This document shows, piece by piece, positions 22,642-33,765 of a stretch of DNA of 64,000 bases. The position numbers and the translations under genes were made by a program. Source of the DNA: Chlorokybus atmophyticus. Taxonomy: Eukaryota; Streptophyta; Chlorokybophyceae; Chlorokybales; Chlorokybaceae. The stretch is taken from positions 18,534 to 82,533 of the forward strand of contig RHPI01003578.1 in NCBI GenBank assembly GCA_009103225.1. The letters are read 5' to 3'. A model generated the notes under the pieces. It worked only from the letters and a program-made list of their open reading frames with translations. It was not told the DNA's origin and did no database searches. Every line of letters begins with the position of its first letter. Positions within the stretch are counted from its first letter, which is position 1.

Positions 22642-22900
22642 CGTACAAGGGACTGATGTGTATATAGTGTACAGGATATGTGATGTGCTATTGTGGTAGC
22701 AAGCACTCACGCATAACAACAATGCTCAGCTGTAAGTTAAGCAATGTGCAAGCAGGTACGGTCTTTATTTGTATCATATGAGTGTCTCTTGCCACACAAC
22801 TGCCGCATTATTACAATAACAATCTTTGCAAGGAGTTACTCAAAATCAAGCTACTTATTTGGCTTGCACTTGCTCGAACAATTTGGTTGAGCACATATAT

Positions 22901-22922
22901 ATATAGAGAGAGAGAGAGACAG
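22901..22922. repeat. (TA)n(GA)n microsatellite
   Basis: ATATATATA followed directly by GAGAGAGAGAGAGA. From here to 23270 there is only a weak Pro-rich ORF and a 16-base G run at about 23168. Confidence 0.85.
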
Positions 22923-23742
22923 ACGGCCATGGGTATTGGGACTCAGCATCCGGAGCATACCTATACGGGCATGTCCAATGCTGATGCGCATTCACTATTG
23001 GTGCTGCATTGCCTGAATAGTAACAGCACCGCCGACAAGTCTTCCCCACCGTTTGCCCCTCCGCCCTTGCCAGACCCCACCACCGCATCACGGACACGAA
23101 GCATAGCACTGCCAGATTGTGTGGATGGTGAGGCTGTCATTGCTGCGTAAGAAGGCTTGTCGGTGGGTTTGGGGGGGGGGGGGCTCAATGTGTCTCATTA
23201 ATCAATGCCGTTGACAGTGGAGTCGTGTACAAAGTTACACGCACAGAGGAGTATATGATATCTTGCCCTCTGTTAGATGTTATAGCTTGTTAACAGTACA
23301 TGTATAGGTGGCGCCTACATGTAATTGGTACGATCAGCTTAACCTTTATAGTTACGGCAGTTATGGCAGTTATGGTCACCCATGATCAACTTTGATTTTG
23401 ACCGTTGACTTTGACGATTGACTAGTGTTAACTAGTGTTGAATTTGACCAGAGTTGACTAGAGTTTACTAGCTTAGTATGTAAGACACTGTATACTGCTT
23501 GATACAGTGGGTCGCACATTGTCTTTATAGTTGGCGTGCTTGCTGCACTTGTCCTTCGTGTGTGCACACTTGTATGTAGAGGCAAATACACACACACCAG
23601 GCGCATCACTAGTTCTTAATAAGTTACGGGCCCACACTCGCTTGTGTGATTGCTGGTGCTAGTGAGTAAAAGTGTTGAGCATCGGCGCCTACTAGTAGAG
23701 TGTTGTTTGGGGAGAGGGTGAGTTGTACTTGTGTAGCAAGCA

Positions 23743-24520
23743 ATGGCTGACACAAATAGGATGCCCATTGAGTCCCTTGATCTGCACAACTACGCTTCAT
23801 GGTCGCCGAAGATGAAGTTGGTGCTGATCCGCAAGAAGCTCTGGAGTTTTGTCGACCCCACCTCCTCCACATCATTGCGGCCAAGAACAGGTGACACTGG
23901 TGTTTGGACCGAGAACTCGCAATCAGCTGTCGCGCTGATAGGCTTGCACGTCAAAGACTTCCATCTCCCTCTTATTGCGGATGCAATACTGGACATTAGG
24001 TGCGGGAGGTCTTCGACACCCTCTCCATGGCCAATAGCGACTCGCGCAAGTTGCAGCTGAGACGCAAGCTGACACTTCGGAAGATGGAGCACAAAGAGCC
24101 AATTCAGAAGTAGTCTCGCGTGCAAGGGAGCTTTGGCAAGACCTTGCAGCAGTGGGCCACAATGTGAAGGAAAAGGAGGTGATGTGGGCAGTCTTAGCTG
24201 GCTTAGGAAAGAGCTTTGCTACACTAGTGACTGTGTTGGAGTCCTCTAATGTGGTTTTGAAGTTTGCTGATGTAGTGCCTAAGCTGCTAGCTGTGGAAGG
24301 CAAGTTGGATGTTCAGGAGATACAGAATGGTGGAGAACCTATCGCACTTGCTACCTCATCTTTTCAACACACACGCAGCGAGGAGCAAAGCAGGTGGTGG
24401 GAAGCCATCACGTGACAAAGAGTGTCACTGCTGCAAGATGAAGGGCCACTTTTTTGCGAGTGCCAGAAGAGGATCCGCGACGAGGCAACCAAGGAGAAGC
24501 ACGCCACAATGGTGATTGCT
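23743..24520 (+). pseudogene. Copia-type gag, frameshifted
   Basis: ATG at 23743 (MADTNRMPIESLDLHNYASW). The frame is lost at about 23990, with an in-frame TAG near 24111, and is open again from 24152 (MGHNVKEKEVMWAVLAGLG) to 24415. The knuckle region (CHCCKMKGHFF) is shifted before its last Cys. Compared with the sister copy at 20437-21236, several small indels have accumulated. Confidence 0.82.
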
Positions 24521-25167
24521 TTTGAGCATTGGTGAGGACCTCAAGAAGTTGCAGTGGATGGTGTTCGTCCGTCCTCTCCCACTGCAAGGGCGCGTGAAGG
24601 ACATGCGTAGACGGAGGTCGCAGACGCAAAGGTCTGTGAGAGTTACTACTAGCCTATGAGTAGTGGCTGGTGTAAAGCTGCATACAATAGAGGTTGCATT
24701 GCGGTGGAATTGTTTTTGATAGCACACAGGTGTGCGGTGCTGGTTAGAACACTTCACTTGATTGGCATGCAAGGACTGAGTTGTATAGCTAGCTAACAGG
24801 AGATGGGAGGGGTGCTTTCCTTGGTAGAAGGGTCTGATCAACCCTTGCACGGCCTACACTCTGGTATAGCATTGCTAAGGTAGAGAACTCGTTGTAGTTT
24901 ATAGCATAGTTTGCCGTTGAGGGAGTCTTTAAAACCACCTGAGCAAGGTCAGGCGTGGTGGAACCTGATGCGACAACTATGAGGAGGAAACAAGGAGTAT
25001 TGGAAGCTGTAGTTCTGCTGGCAGCATAAGGAGAAGGATGGTGTCATGCAGACAAGCATTAAGTCCGTGGGAGCAACACATCCGCGGGAGTGTTCATTAG
25101 AGTAAGTTAATGTGGCTAAGCTTGCGAGAAAAACTTGGAGTTCAAGGTCAAGCTGCTCGCGTGGGAG

Positions 25168-25547
25168 TGTTGAATGTTATAGCTTGTTGAAAGTTCATGT
25201 ATAGGTGGCGCCTATATGTAGTTGGTACGATCAGCATAACCATTACAATTACGGGAGTTACGAGAGTTACGGGAGTTATGGCAGTTATGGTCAACCATGA
25301 TCAACTTTGACTTTGACTATTAACTTTGACCATTGACTGGTGTTAACTAGTGTGGACTTTGACCAGAGTTGACTAGAGTTGCCTAGTGCTTAGTAGCATA
25401 GCATATAAGACACTGTATACTGCTTAATACAGTGGGTCGCACATTCTCTCTATAGTTGGCGTGCTTGCTGCACTTGTCCTCAGTGTGTGCACAATTGTAT
25501 GTAAGAGGCAAATACACACACACCAGGCGCATCACTAGTTCTCAACA
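25168..25547 (+). repeat. 3' LTR, family A
   Basis: A 380-base LTR immediately after the polypurine tract CGCGTGGGAG. It carries the CATATAAGACACTG TATA-like segment at about 25402, where transcription may start. Confidence 0.9.
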
Positions 25548-25980
25548 CTCTCTACCAGCTAAGTCAAACTTTGATTTATGCTGGTAACTATGCAAATGGC
25601 GTTTCAACTTACAAAAGCAAGATTGATCTGCCTTATACATGCGCATTTGTTCTGCAACATATACATTCCATTTGCGCGCCATAACGCCCAAATTAGCGAC
25701 TCCAAATCCGTTGGCCAGCTCCGTATATAAGGACAACCGCATGTTTTTTTCAGCCACGCTGGTGACTGAACATGCGTACTTGGGTATGCAATGAGTTGCG
25801 CATCCTCGTTGGATTTGTGTTGCGCTTTTGGTAAAGTGACACTACTCAACGTAGCCATTTGTTGCGCACCTATATGCGGCGTTGCTATTGCTGGTGCGCC
25901 ACGCACATAGATAGGACGTGCACAATTGTCCAAAACATCTGCAAGCATGACAAATATGGCGTAAATACGCACCGATGCAT

Positions 25981-26016
25981 GGTATTGTGCATGCTTACAC
26001 CAGCATGCACAATACC
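25981..26016. repeat. 15-bp perfect hairpin
   Basis: GGTATTGTGCATGCT (25981-25995) is exactly complementary to AGCATGCACAATACC (26002-26016), with a six-base loop TACACC. Confidence 0.93.
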
Positions 26017-26266
26017 TTGAAAGAACGACATCATCTACTTCAATGGCCCGTGTGTTGCTTTACGCGTCTAGTGGCACATGTCGGCCCAATAAGTTTATAG
26101 CATGCGTGGTGGGTGTTGTTGCTATCGGCGCTATAGTGCCGCACTCCAGCGTGTTTAATGGGGCCTGAGCGCATGGGCGAAGCATACAGCATACTGGTTG
26201 ACGGCACCGCACTATATAGCACATCTCTGTAGGATGAGCTTGCAGCATGTGGCGCGTGCTGTAACC

Positions 26267-26303
26267 AGACTACAGCGCCTACTAACCGTAGGCGCTGTAG
26301 TCT
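26267..26303. repeat. 16-bp perfect hairpin
   Basis: AGACTACAGCGCCTAC (26267-26282) pairs without mismatch with GTAGGCGCTGTAGTCT (26288-26303) around the five-base loop TAACC. There is no T-tract after it, so a bacterial-type terminator is excluded. Confidence 0.95.
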
Positions 26304-26784
26304 CGTGCTCAGGCATGTTTAACTCCATTAAGACAGCACAAATGCGCAAGGCAGTTACCGTGACTATCTTGATTCTGACCAAGCTTATCGGCACACAATA
26401 CATGTGCACGTGAGTATAGGTTTCTGGTTTGGGGAGGGGGGCAGTGTGGATACCTGAGTTTGTGTCGCATGTTGGCCGCATGTGCGCGCACATTGCGCGC
26501 CTGTGCATCCTAGTTGTTAGCGGCTTGAGAAGGCTTTTACACCTTGCACATTCATCCCTCCCATATTACATGATGCCGCAGTTGCCGACGTGCTGACATT
26601 TATATTGTGAGATGAAGCGAGCACCTGCATACATGTCATCGCTGTATGTTTCCCCTACCAGCCGACTAAATATTAGCAACGCCCATGCACCTGCGGATAC
26701 GCAGTTAGATTATTGTGGCTTAGTCCACCTGAAATCTCGATATATAGCCCTGATGTAAAGGTCGTCACCATCAGTCGGCGGCAT

Positions 26785-26889
26785 ATGAGTTCATGAAGCG
26801 CATGAAATGCGCGCCCATGAACTCAAGAACTCGTTAATGAGTTATGAGACTCTTGTGCCCCTAGTGCCTCGGGCACTAGGGGGCACAAG
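26785..26889. repeat. Hairpin cluster left of the DIRS-like element
   Basis: A nested hairpin of GAGTTCATG ... CATGAACTC enclosing GCGCAT/ATGCGC lies at about 26785-26825. It is followed at 26852-26889 by a 17-18 bp stem CTTGTGCCCC-TAGTGCC / GGCACTAGGGGGCACAAG with one bulged base and a three-base loop. The DIRS-like gag starts just to the right, so these may belong to that element's left end. Confidence 0.85.
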
Positions 26890-26960
26890 CACTCACTAGG
26901 CGTGAGTGTGAGCCACAAGCTCCTTATCTAGCTTGAAACCCTAGCACGGCGGCGCCATCC

Positions 26961-28485
26961 TTGGCGAGGGTGGCGAGTGTGGTGAGGGGGAAGGGGGACC
27001 TTCACCATGGACAAGAGGTTGACGCGGGCGCAAGCAAGCGCCCAAGGGCAAGCGAGGACGTGGAAGCCTCGGCGGCGGCGGCTCTCATGGCCTCCAACCG
27101 CTTGGCAAAGGCGAGAAGTTCGCGTCGCCAGACCTTGAGTGAGGAGGAGGAGAGGCGAGCGGAGAGTGAGGAGAAAAGAAAGCACCCCCCCGTGGTGGAT
27201 GGGGAGGAGGTGAACAAGGATGGTGATGGTGATGGTGATGGTGATGGTCATGGTGATGGTGATGATGAGGATGATCATGACGACGACGACCCGCCCGCGG
27301 TCACTTACAAGCGTAGAAAGAGGGCGGCAAGCCCGGTTTCCAACGCCTCCACCACACCCACGGAGGCCATGGCGAGGAGGTTGGAGGAGTTGGAAGCGGA
27401 AAACATCCGCCTCAAGCGTGGAAAAGCGCCCGCCATCCCTCTTGATGAGCCCATGGACGAGCCCAACCATCCACTACTTGTGAGCATCCTTCGCCGCGAG
27501 AGCGACTCCAACACTCCTAATGCTCGGGTGGCGGCGATGTGCAACCGCTACACCGAGCCCGCGACCCCTTGGAAGGAGAACTTGAAGAAGCGGGCTCGGC
27601 AACATGTGGATGTGGCGGCTCACATCGGCGCGGCAGCGAGCTCATTCGACCGTGTGCCCGCTCACTTTCTCAACGATCTTCATTTCGCTCATGGTCGCCG
27701 GGAGAACATGAAAGGTGGGCTCATTCTTTGTAGCGTCATGTGCACGAGCGTCCATACAAACATCATCATGTGGGTGCGGACTTGGTCCAGGCCCACTTGC
27801 ACATGCGTGCGCTATGGGCCTTATAAAGGCGCTTCCCCTGGTCAACATAGATGCACGAGATGCATTTGTTCCGCATCCCTCCTCCCCCCATGTCCGGCGG
27901 GGGGGGAGGGCCCGCACTTAACACCTTTGCATGCTCACCCCTGTATTCACATTATGACTACCTCACAGCAAGGTAACAAGCACAACAGGGCACATCATAT
28001 GCATCCGCATCCGCAGGGCATGTGGTAGGTAAAGTTGAGGGTGGGATGTGGGTGCGCTTGGCGCTGGACCCTATGGCTTTGAGCCAGTGTGCTGATGCAA
28101 CTCGTGTTGCTTACATGTGCTTTGTGCGCAGCGTTTGAGGAGGTATTCAAACAGTTTTACTACTTAGAAGTAGCCAACAAACACAACCGACGCCGAGGCG
28201 AAGCGCCTTAAGAAGGCAATCAAGGAGGCGGCTGCGGCGCAGCCCAAGCCCAAGGCAAAGCCTGCCTACACTCCTAACAAGGGGCGGGGCCAGTACCCCC
28301 CTCGCTACTCTGGGTCCTACGCATCTGGTGCGGGGAACACCAGCTACAGGACCGCTCCCATGCAATCTCAGGCCGCTTCTACAGGGGGCCAGCGTGACAC
28401 CCGCACCTGTTACAACTGTGGGGAGCCTGGGCACCTGCGTGCCTATTGCCGTAAGGCCTCCACTGACCGTGGGGGCCGGTAGAAC
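26961..28485 (+). pseudogene. DIRS-like ORF1 / gag with zinc knuckle
   Basis: The open frame over 26961-28028 has a basic N terminus, an acidic Asp/Gly repeat (27216-27290, from GATGGT repeats), a basic patch TYKRRKR and a short coiled-coil-like segment (MARRLEELEAENIRLKRG). After ENMKG (about 27710) the sequence looks less coding and may be an intron; the same point is followed by similar sequence in the 6.6-7.7 kb copy. Coding resumes at about 28040-28135 and, after a frame change, at 28185-28485 with KRLKKAIKE and the knuckle CYNCGEPGHLRAYC (normal C-X2-C-X4-H-X4-C). The frame at 26961 has no ATG start; the nearest ATG (27007) is in another frame. Confidence 0.7.
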
Positions 28486-28985
28486 AGCTTTGTAGCTGAT
28501 GTGACAGCCCCGTAGCTGTACACTTGCACTCGTTGATGCTGTAGCCCGGTGGGGCACCTTTTTGTGTTTGCGACTGCTATATTAGTGAATGAAACTGCGA
28601 GCGTGGTGAATGAAAGTGGAAGTTTGGTGGTTTAAACTTGGCGAAATCACCATTTTGCTTGTAACTTTGTTTTGTGGTCTCAGAACACCCCTAAAACACT
28701 CTGGGATCATCACCATGAGGCGGAGAGGCTTAGATCGATTAAATTAGAATCGGTTTCAGACACTGTTTGCGCCTGTTATGGTTAATTGGTGATGCTAAGG
28801 GCTTTGGGCCCTTGAACGCCATTGAACATCAATGCTACTCGGTGGTTGCCTTTATGAGCACTAGAGCTTTGCAATGAGCCCGTTCTCATGGCATTTGGAC
28901 AGTATATGCAATAGTTGTGGCGGTTTAGGTGTTGCAATGTGCACACGCGGGTACGCTAGGAGTGCATCCATAGTAACACCAGTTG
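28486..28985 (+). other. Spacer between DIRS-like gag and RT
   Basis: About 500 bases without a supported ORF. The RT region seems to begin after CTACAG at about 28990, which could be a splice acceptor. Confidence 0.4.
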
Positions 28986-28989
28986 TCTA

Positions 28990-30480
28990 CAGGGGCGTAC
29001 ACTAGCACGGAGGAGAAACTTGTGCACGACTGGATGAAGCATCATGAGTTTGCGCGTGTGCCTGCAAACCTCACCGTTGAGGGACCTTACATGCGTCATC
29101 GATTGCGTAATGCTCTTCCTGCATGGCGCGCATTCGGCGAGTCTACTATGGTCTTGTCTTGAGTGGAGTATGGCTACAAACTACCGTGGGCTCAAGACCC
29201 GCCGCCAGAATGGGCGTTCACCAACCATAAGGGGGTACACGAGTTTGCGGACTTCACTGCAGCGGCCATTGCCAACTTGGTTCATAGTGGGGCTGCACAA
29301 GAGTGTGTCACGCCCCCCCTCGTGGTGAGCCCACTCAATGTGGTGGATGATGGGCGCAAGCTACGCCTCATCATGGACTTGCGCTATGTCAACTCCTACT
29401 TGGTGAACACGCCGTTCAAGTATGAAGATGTGCGCAGCATCCTAGACTTGCTGCAATCCGAGGACTGGTTGTTCTCCACGGACTTGAAGTCTGGATATCA
29501 CCATGTGGACATTCACCCCGCCTTTTGGGGCTATCTGGGGTTCTCGTTTGCGGGCAAAGTGTACAACTTTTGCTCGTTGCCATTTGGGTTGAGCACGGCG
29601 TGCTTTGTATTCACCAAAGTGATGAAGCAATTGGTGAGGCGCTGGCGTGTGCAAGGCATCCGTGTATTGCCCTAAATTGATGACTTCCTCTTTGCTGCTC
29701 GTTCACGGGCAGCACATGCTTCCACCCTGGCTGTGGTGCAAGCAGACGCAGCGTGGTGCGGGTTAGTAATCAACACCAAGGCACAGACTGTGCTTAGCAG
29801 AGTCATCGTCTTCCTCGGCTTTGTGTGGGATACACACGCTGGCACCATATGTGTCCCGGGCAAGAAGCGGGATGGTTTGCTCAGAGACTTGCAGCGCGCC
29901 TTTCGAGATACGCGCCATGTGCCGGTGAAGTTGCTAGCCCGCATCTGTGGCAAGCTGCAATCCATGTTCCTAGTGTTGGGTCCTGCCGTCAAACTCATGA
30001 CTTGGCATACACGCCGATTGATTGAGACCCGCCGCTCATGGAGCTTTCACTTGGTGCTTCGCCAACCAGAGATCAAGGAGTTGACGTGGCTGCGAGAACA
30101 CTTTGCGGAGCTCAACACGGCACCCATTTGGCCTACAGTGCAGCCGGACATTGTGCAGTTTGTGGATGCTAGCGGCACCGGTTGGGGACTAGTGCGCCAT
30201 GGCACAGCTACCCCGGTGGCGAGAGGCACATTCACACCCGATGAGTGCTTGACTTCATCGACATACCGCGAGCTGTTGGGACTCGAGCGTGCCCTGCTCA
30301 CCGTGGAGGAGGAGCTACATGGACGCACAGTGCTATGCTATGGGGATGCCCGCAATGTGTATTACATTATGCGCAAAGGGGGCAGTGAGGCCGAGCACTT
30401 GCAGCAAGTGGCATGCCGTATCTTCTTGCATTGCCATCGGCATTGCATCCGCTTGCATGTTGAGTGATTGCCACGTGAGC
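28990..30480 (+). pseudogene. DIRS-like reverse transcriptase-RNase H
   Basis: Coding begins near 28990 (EEKLVHDWMKHHEF), meets a TGA at about 29156, then runs from 29163 to 29675. Palm motif A is in LFSTDLKSGYHH. The catalytic YIDD box should be at 29673-29684, but the Tyr codon is TAA (LP*IDDFLF), which ends the frame. The same frame continues through 29733-30467 with RNase H acidic residues in FVDAS, RELLGLE and YGDARN. RT and RNase H would copy the element RNA. Only two stops break an otherwise long readable domain, so inactivation was fairly recent. Confidence 0.85.
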
Positions 30481-30540
30481 TGAATGAGGAGGAGATCTAT
30501 CGACCCTTGCGACCCCCCAGCATGAGCTGTGTGTGTCGCA

Positions 30541-31800
30541 TATAACTCGTGTGTGAGTTCGTTTACATAAAGGGACTGACCTAGACTAATAGGTACCTAT
30601 TGGATACCCCTCAATCAAGGAAAGGGGACTTGACCTAACAGTTAGGTACCGGCGACTGTTCCTTGATGGTGCTTAACTATCAGGTAACTATGGGGTACCT
30701 TATGGTACCAAAGTACCTAACGGTAATGTCCTCAATACCTACCGGTACCGTTCAGTCATGAGCAGGTGCTGCATGCATGTAATTGTCGTCAACTGTAAGA
30801 GACGGTGAGTCACAAGCTTGACCAATCCATAAAATAAAAATAGCAATAAATTACATTAAATTTTGATGCTATAGTGTAAACCACACTGAGCTACTACTAT
30901 TACTACTACTACCCTATACTCAGCCGTCGCTCCTCTGCCGCAGCCGCCTCGCCGATCCTCCTTGTCACGCCAATTACCCGACCATACCAGTCCTCCTCGA
31001 GCATGCCTACATGTAGCCCCAAGCCCAGGCTACCAGCATCAAGACCGCGCGCGCCCCAATCCACTGCTAGTTACTTCGTACTCTATGCAGCATGTAGCTA
31101 GGGCTACTCTATAAACGTCTCTATAAAAACCGCGTGTAGCTGATCAGTTAGGAATCTATTATTAGCTCATGTGCTATATCAAGGCTTAGGACATTTTTGT
31201 AGCAGCATACGGCCTCAATGTGACCGTTGACCTAGTGCCCATGTGGCATTGCACAGTCATGATTTGACGTGTATATATAGGAAGTCATGTCACTCGCTAA
31301 TGACACTATGAGTATTAAGAGTAGAGACTCTGACTGTAAGCTTGTGAAGCAACTTGAACTGGAAGCACACCATCCCAATTGCCAAGGACTGCCTTACTGC
31401 GTGTTACACAATGTATGTTTTTGTGTGCTGTGCTTATTTTTGATGTGAGCTTGGCGGTGATGTGCTTGCTGCATCAGTCAGAACATAGCAACTCTAAGTT
31501 GCTTGTTCATTCACCTCACTCAACAATATAGTACATCATCCACTTATGCAAAAAATTGTGTATACAGCACTACCTATTGTAGTGGCTTGTTTACTCACAG
31601 TGTCATCCTCTCTGCTCAAGTGAGTGCATCGCATTCTGCATCAATTTGTGCAGTTTGTACCTGGGGATACATTTTCGTGTATCTCATTTCGTTATCATTG
31701 TCATCACATAGTGCGCACACAAGCACTTGTGTGGTGAGTGGTAGCAGCATCGAGACAGTTGGTAGAGCACAAGCACTCTACCCTGCATACACTTTCACCT
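30541..31800 (+). promoter_or_regulatory. Candidate 5' end / LTR of the methyltransferase Gypsy element
   Basis: No gene. The left part has repeated GGTACCT motifs (30588-30750). A GTATATATAGG TATA box lies at about 31270, upstream of the gag pieces. I could not find a matching copy right of 41.3 kb, so LTR borders and a primer site are not established. Confidence 0.3.
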
Positions 31801-32182
31801 GTGGACTACCTATATGAGCAGACCCACCCCGTTAGTTCTCTCCAATAGACGAGGGTGACCTCAGCAGCTAAAGCCCAACTTCCAATCTCGCCTACGAGCG
31901 GACCAGCGACGGGAGCAACGATCGCAGCAGCAAAGGCTCGCAGTTTGTCTCCGGGGTCACTCTGTTCCGGTCTACCCCTCGCCGACGAGCTTCCCCACAA
32001 TCATCCGACACGCGACAACTACGAGATGGACTCTTTTAGCTCAACCACATCCCTGCGCTTCTCCGGACGTGCTGGCACTACCTCGCTGACAAATTCATGA
32101 CTAAATTCCATTCCAAGATGCGACATCAACCTCTAAAGAACAAAGAGAAGTCAGATAAGATTTTCACACTGCTGCTCGGTGT

Positions 32183-33420
32183 TTGGACTATGAAGCACGC
32201 AATGCCTGGAAGTCTGTTGCTAAACTGCATCCAGTTGATGGCTATGGCGAGCTCGCCAGCATTACAGCATCTACGTCACTGCGCAATTCAGTAGCCGTTT
32301 CTCCACCTGCAACTCCCGCTGCAGTCATTGGCTTGTCCATAGCTGCAGCCATTGACGGTGCAAAGGAGGTGGAGCCTGAGTTGGTGATTGTCAACCTAAC
32401 CCCTACAGAGATTAAGACCAAGACGGCCGCACGACGGGCCTGGATCCTGGACCAGTCCGCTTCTATCTTTGAGAAACAATAAGCTGCAATCGATGAGGTG
32501 GGCACAGTTCTACCTCTGGCAACACCTAGCTCTTGTGCGGGAGGCAGTGCTTTTACCCTCGGGCGAGTTGCACTGCGCGCACTAGCCATCACCATAGGTG
32601 CTGCCATCTCTGACTCCCCACTTAAGGACCTATACGCTGCACTTCATTGCACCTTCCCACCTAAAACTACAAAAACAAAGTGAAGGAGCTGAGACGGTTT
32701 GAACGCAAGCCCAGCGAGGACCCTCTACGCCTGTACTCCAGACTGGAAGAGCTGTTGAAGGACATTGACTACAAGATTGTCAGTGGCGAGGCTGCTGCAG
32801 TGGTGTCTGTTCATGAGTTGGATGCCACTCTGAGCGAGTCGACGCGCCTGACCCTAAACTACAGCAGGCCCCTTGGCTACACGCTCAATGAAGCTTTTCA
32901 GACTGCACAAGCCATCCACAAGCGCTTGGTGTATGAGAAGGCAGTGCCGGACACCAATCGCAGTGCCTCACGGCCTGTAGATAGCACAACTACTAAGCCT
33001 CCTCGCTGCGAGCGTGGCCGGGACGCTTCACCGAGCTCGCAACGAAGGGAAACGATCAACTTATACTGCTTTGCCTATCCGTGTGCGGTGTCATCGCTGT
33101 GGACGGCATGGGCACTATATAAAGGAGTGCACCGAAGCATACTCAACCCTGGTCTGCAACTACCGTCATAAGACGGGCCACTTTAGTCAAGCTGCTGGTT
33201 CAAGTTCCCTGAGTTAAGACCAGCCAACAGCTACAGCAACAACTACTCTGGTGGCTACAACAGCAATGACACTGGGGGCCACTACGGCAACAACTCTGGT
33301 GGCTACAATAGCAACCACACCGGAAATCATATTAACAACAACAACTACGCCAATGCTCGCAAGGAAGAGCAGGGCTACAGGGGGAAGGAGTCCTCCTCAG
33401 CGCAAGGGACTGGAAGGACG
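32183..33420 (+). pseudogene. gag of the methyltransferase element, two zinc knuckles
   Basis: Open stretches at 32183-32482 and 32680-33171 give a gag-like protein (RRFERKPSEDPLRLYSRLEE, then LGYTLNEAFQTAQAIHKRL). After a frameshift at about 33060 the knuckles follow: CHRCGRHGHYIKEC with canonical spacing, and CNYRHKTGHFSQAA, where the second and fourth Cys are gone. A Gly/Asn-rich tail (GGYNSNDTGGHYGNN) runs to about 33350. The knuckles would bind element RNA. Confidence 0.75.
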
Positions 33421-33765
33421 TCCGCGCGCTGCTATTGTCGCCAAGGCTTTAGCCAACCCGCCAGCTAATGACCATATTGCTCCTCCCATGGCGCGTATTG
33501 CACGCTTGAAAATAGACAAGGAGGAAGACTACCGCGCCTGCTACTCTGCTCGGTGGGCACTGATGGCTCCAAAGCGCACAAGAGCCACGAGCACTCCGCC
33601 ACGTGTTCAACCATCTCGGCGAGCACGAGGGGAAGCTGCAACATTGTCAACAGCTACCTCCTTTAAAGCCACCAGTGGTACTGCATCAGCAACAGCCCCA
33701 TTGGCTACGACGTCAACTCCGTCAACGTCAGCAGCAACTACTCCAGTTGCACCAGGAGTTGGTAT

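Larger units (their letters stand above)
23271..25547 (+). mobile_element. Complete gag-only Copia-type element, family A
   Basis: Two LTRs (23271-23621 and 25168-25547) enclose a 1.55-kb interior. The 5' LTR starts TGTTAGATGTTATAG and the 3' LTR TGTTGAATGTTATAG; they end TTCTTAATA and TTCTCAACA. The primer-site-like ACGGGCCCACACTCG adjoins the first LTR and the polypurine tract CGTGGGAG adjoins the second. Flanks CCCTC and CTCTC could be an imperfect 5-bp target duplication. Only gag lies inside, with no protease, integrase or RT, so the element resembles the short non-autonomous LTR elements (TRIM/LARD type) that are mobilised in trans. Confidence 0.88.
25548..26780. other. Hairpin-bearing region without a recognised gene
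   Basis: No ORF here has a family signal. The region is notable for two long perfect hairpins at 25981-26016 and 26267-26303, listed separately. Confidence 0.5.
26940..30540 (+). mobile_element. DIRS/Kangaroo-like retrotransposon, 3'-truncated
   Basis: The element contains an ORF1/gag with a zinc knuckle (about 26961-28485) and an RT-RNase H region (about 28990-30480). The RT wording (FSTDLKSGYHHVDIHP, LPFGLSTACFVFTKVMKQLV) and the RNase H (FVDASGTGWG, YRELLGLE, CYGDARN) are those of the DIRS order, which includes Kangaroo of Volvox. These elements integrate with a tyrosine recombinase; no such ORF follows before 31.8 kb, so the 3' part is missing. A second, shorter copy of the gag is at 6628-7680. 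Confidence 0.85.

Noticed and set aside
26267..26303. Rho-independent terminator
   Set aside because: The stem is strong but no U-tract follows, and the genome is eukaryotic.
16352..30000. Nuclear reassignment of TGA to Trp
   Set aside because: TGA stands where Trp is expected in several transposon frames, but the intact desaturase and enkurin genes use TGG for Trp and end in TAG, and the transposon frames also carry TAA, TAG and frameshifts. Decay explains it better.
30588..30750. GGTACCT repeats as an LTR match to Gypsy 1
   Set aside because: Gypsy 1 LTRs also have GGTACC repeats, but the flanking sequences do not align and the TG/CA ends are absent.
31755..31785. tRNA-like AGTTGGTAGAGCACAAGCAC sequence
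   Set aside because: It resembles the D-arm of a tRNA, but no matching acceptor stem, anticodon arm or T-arm (GGTTCGA) follows at the right distance. I do not call a tRNA or a SINE.
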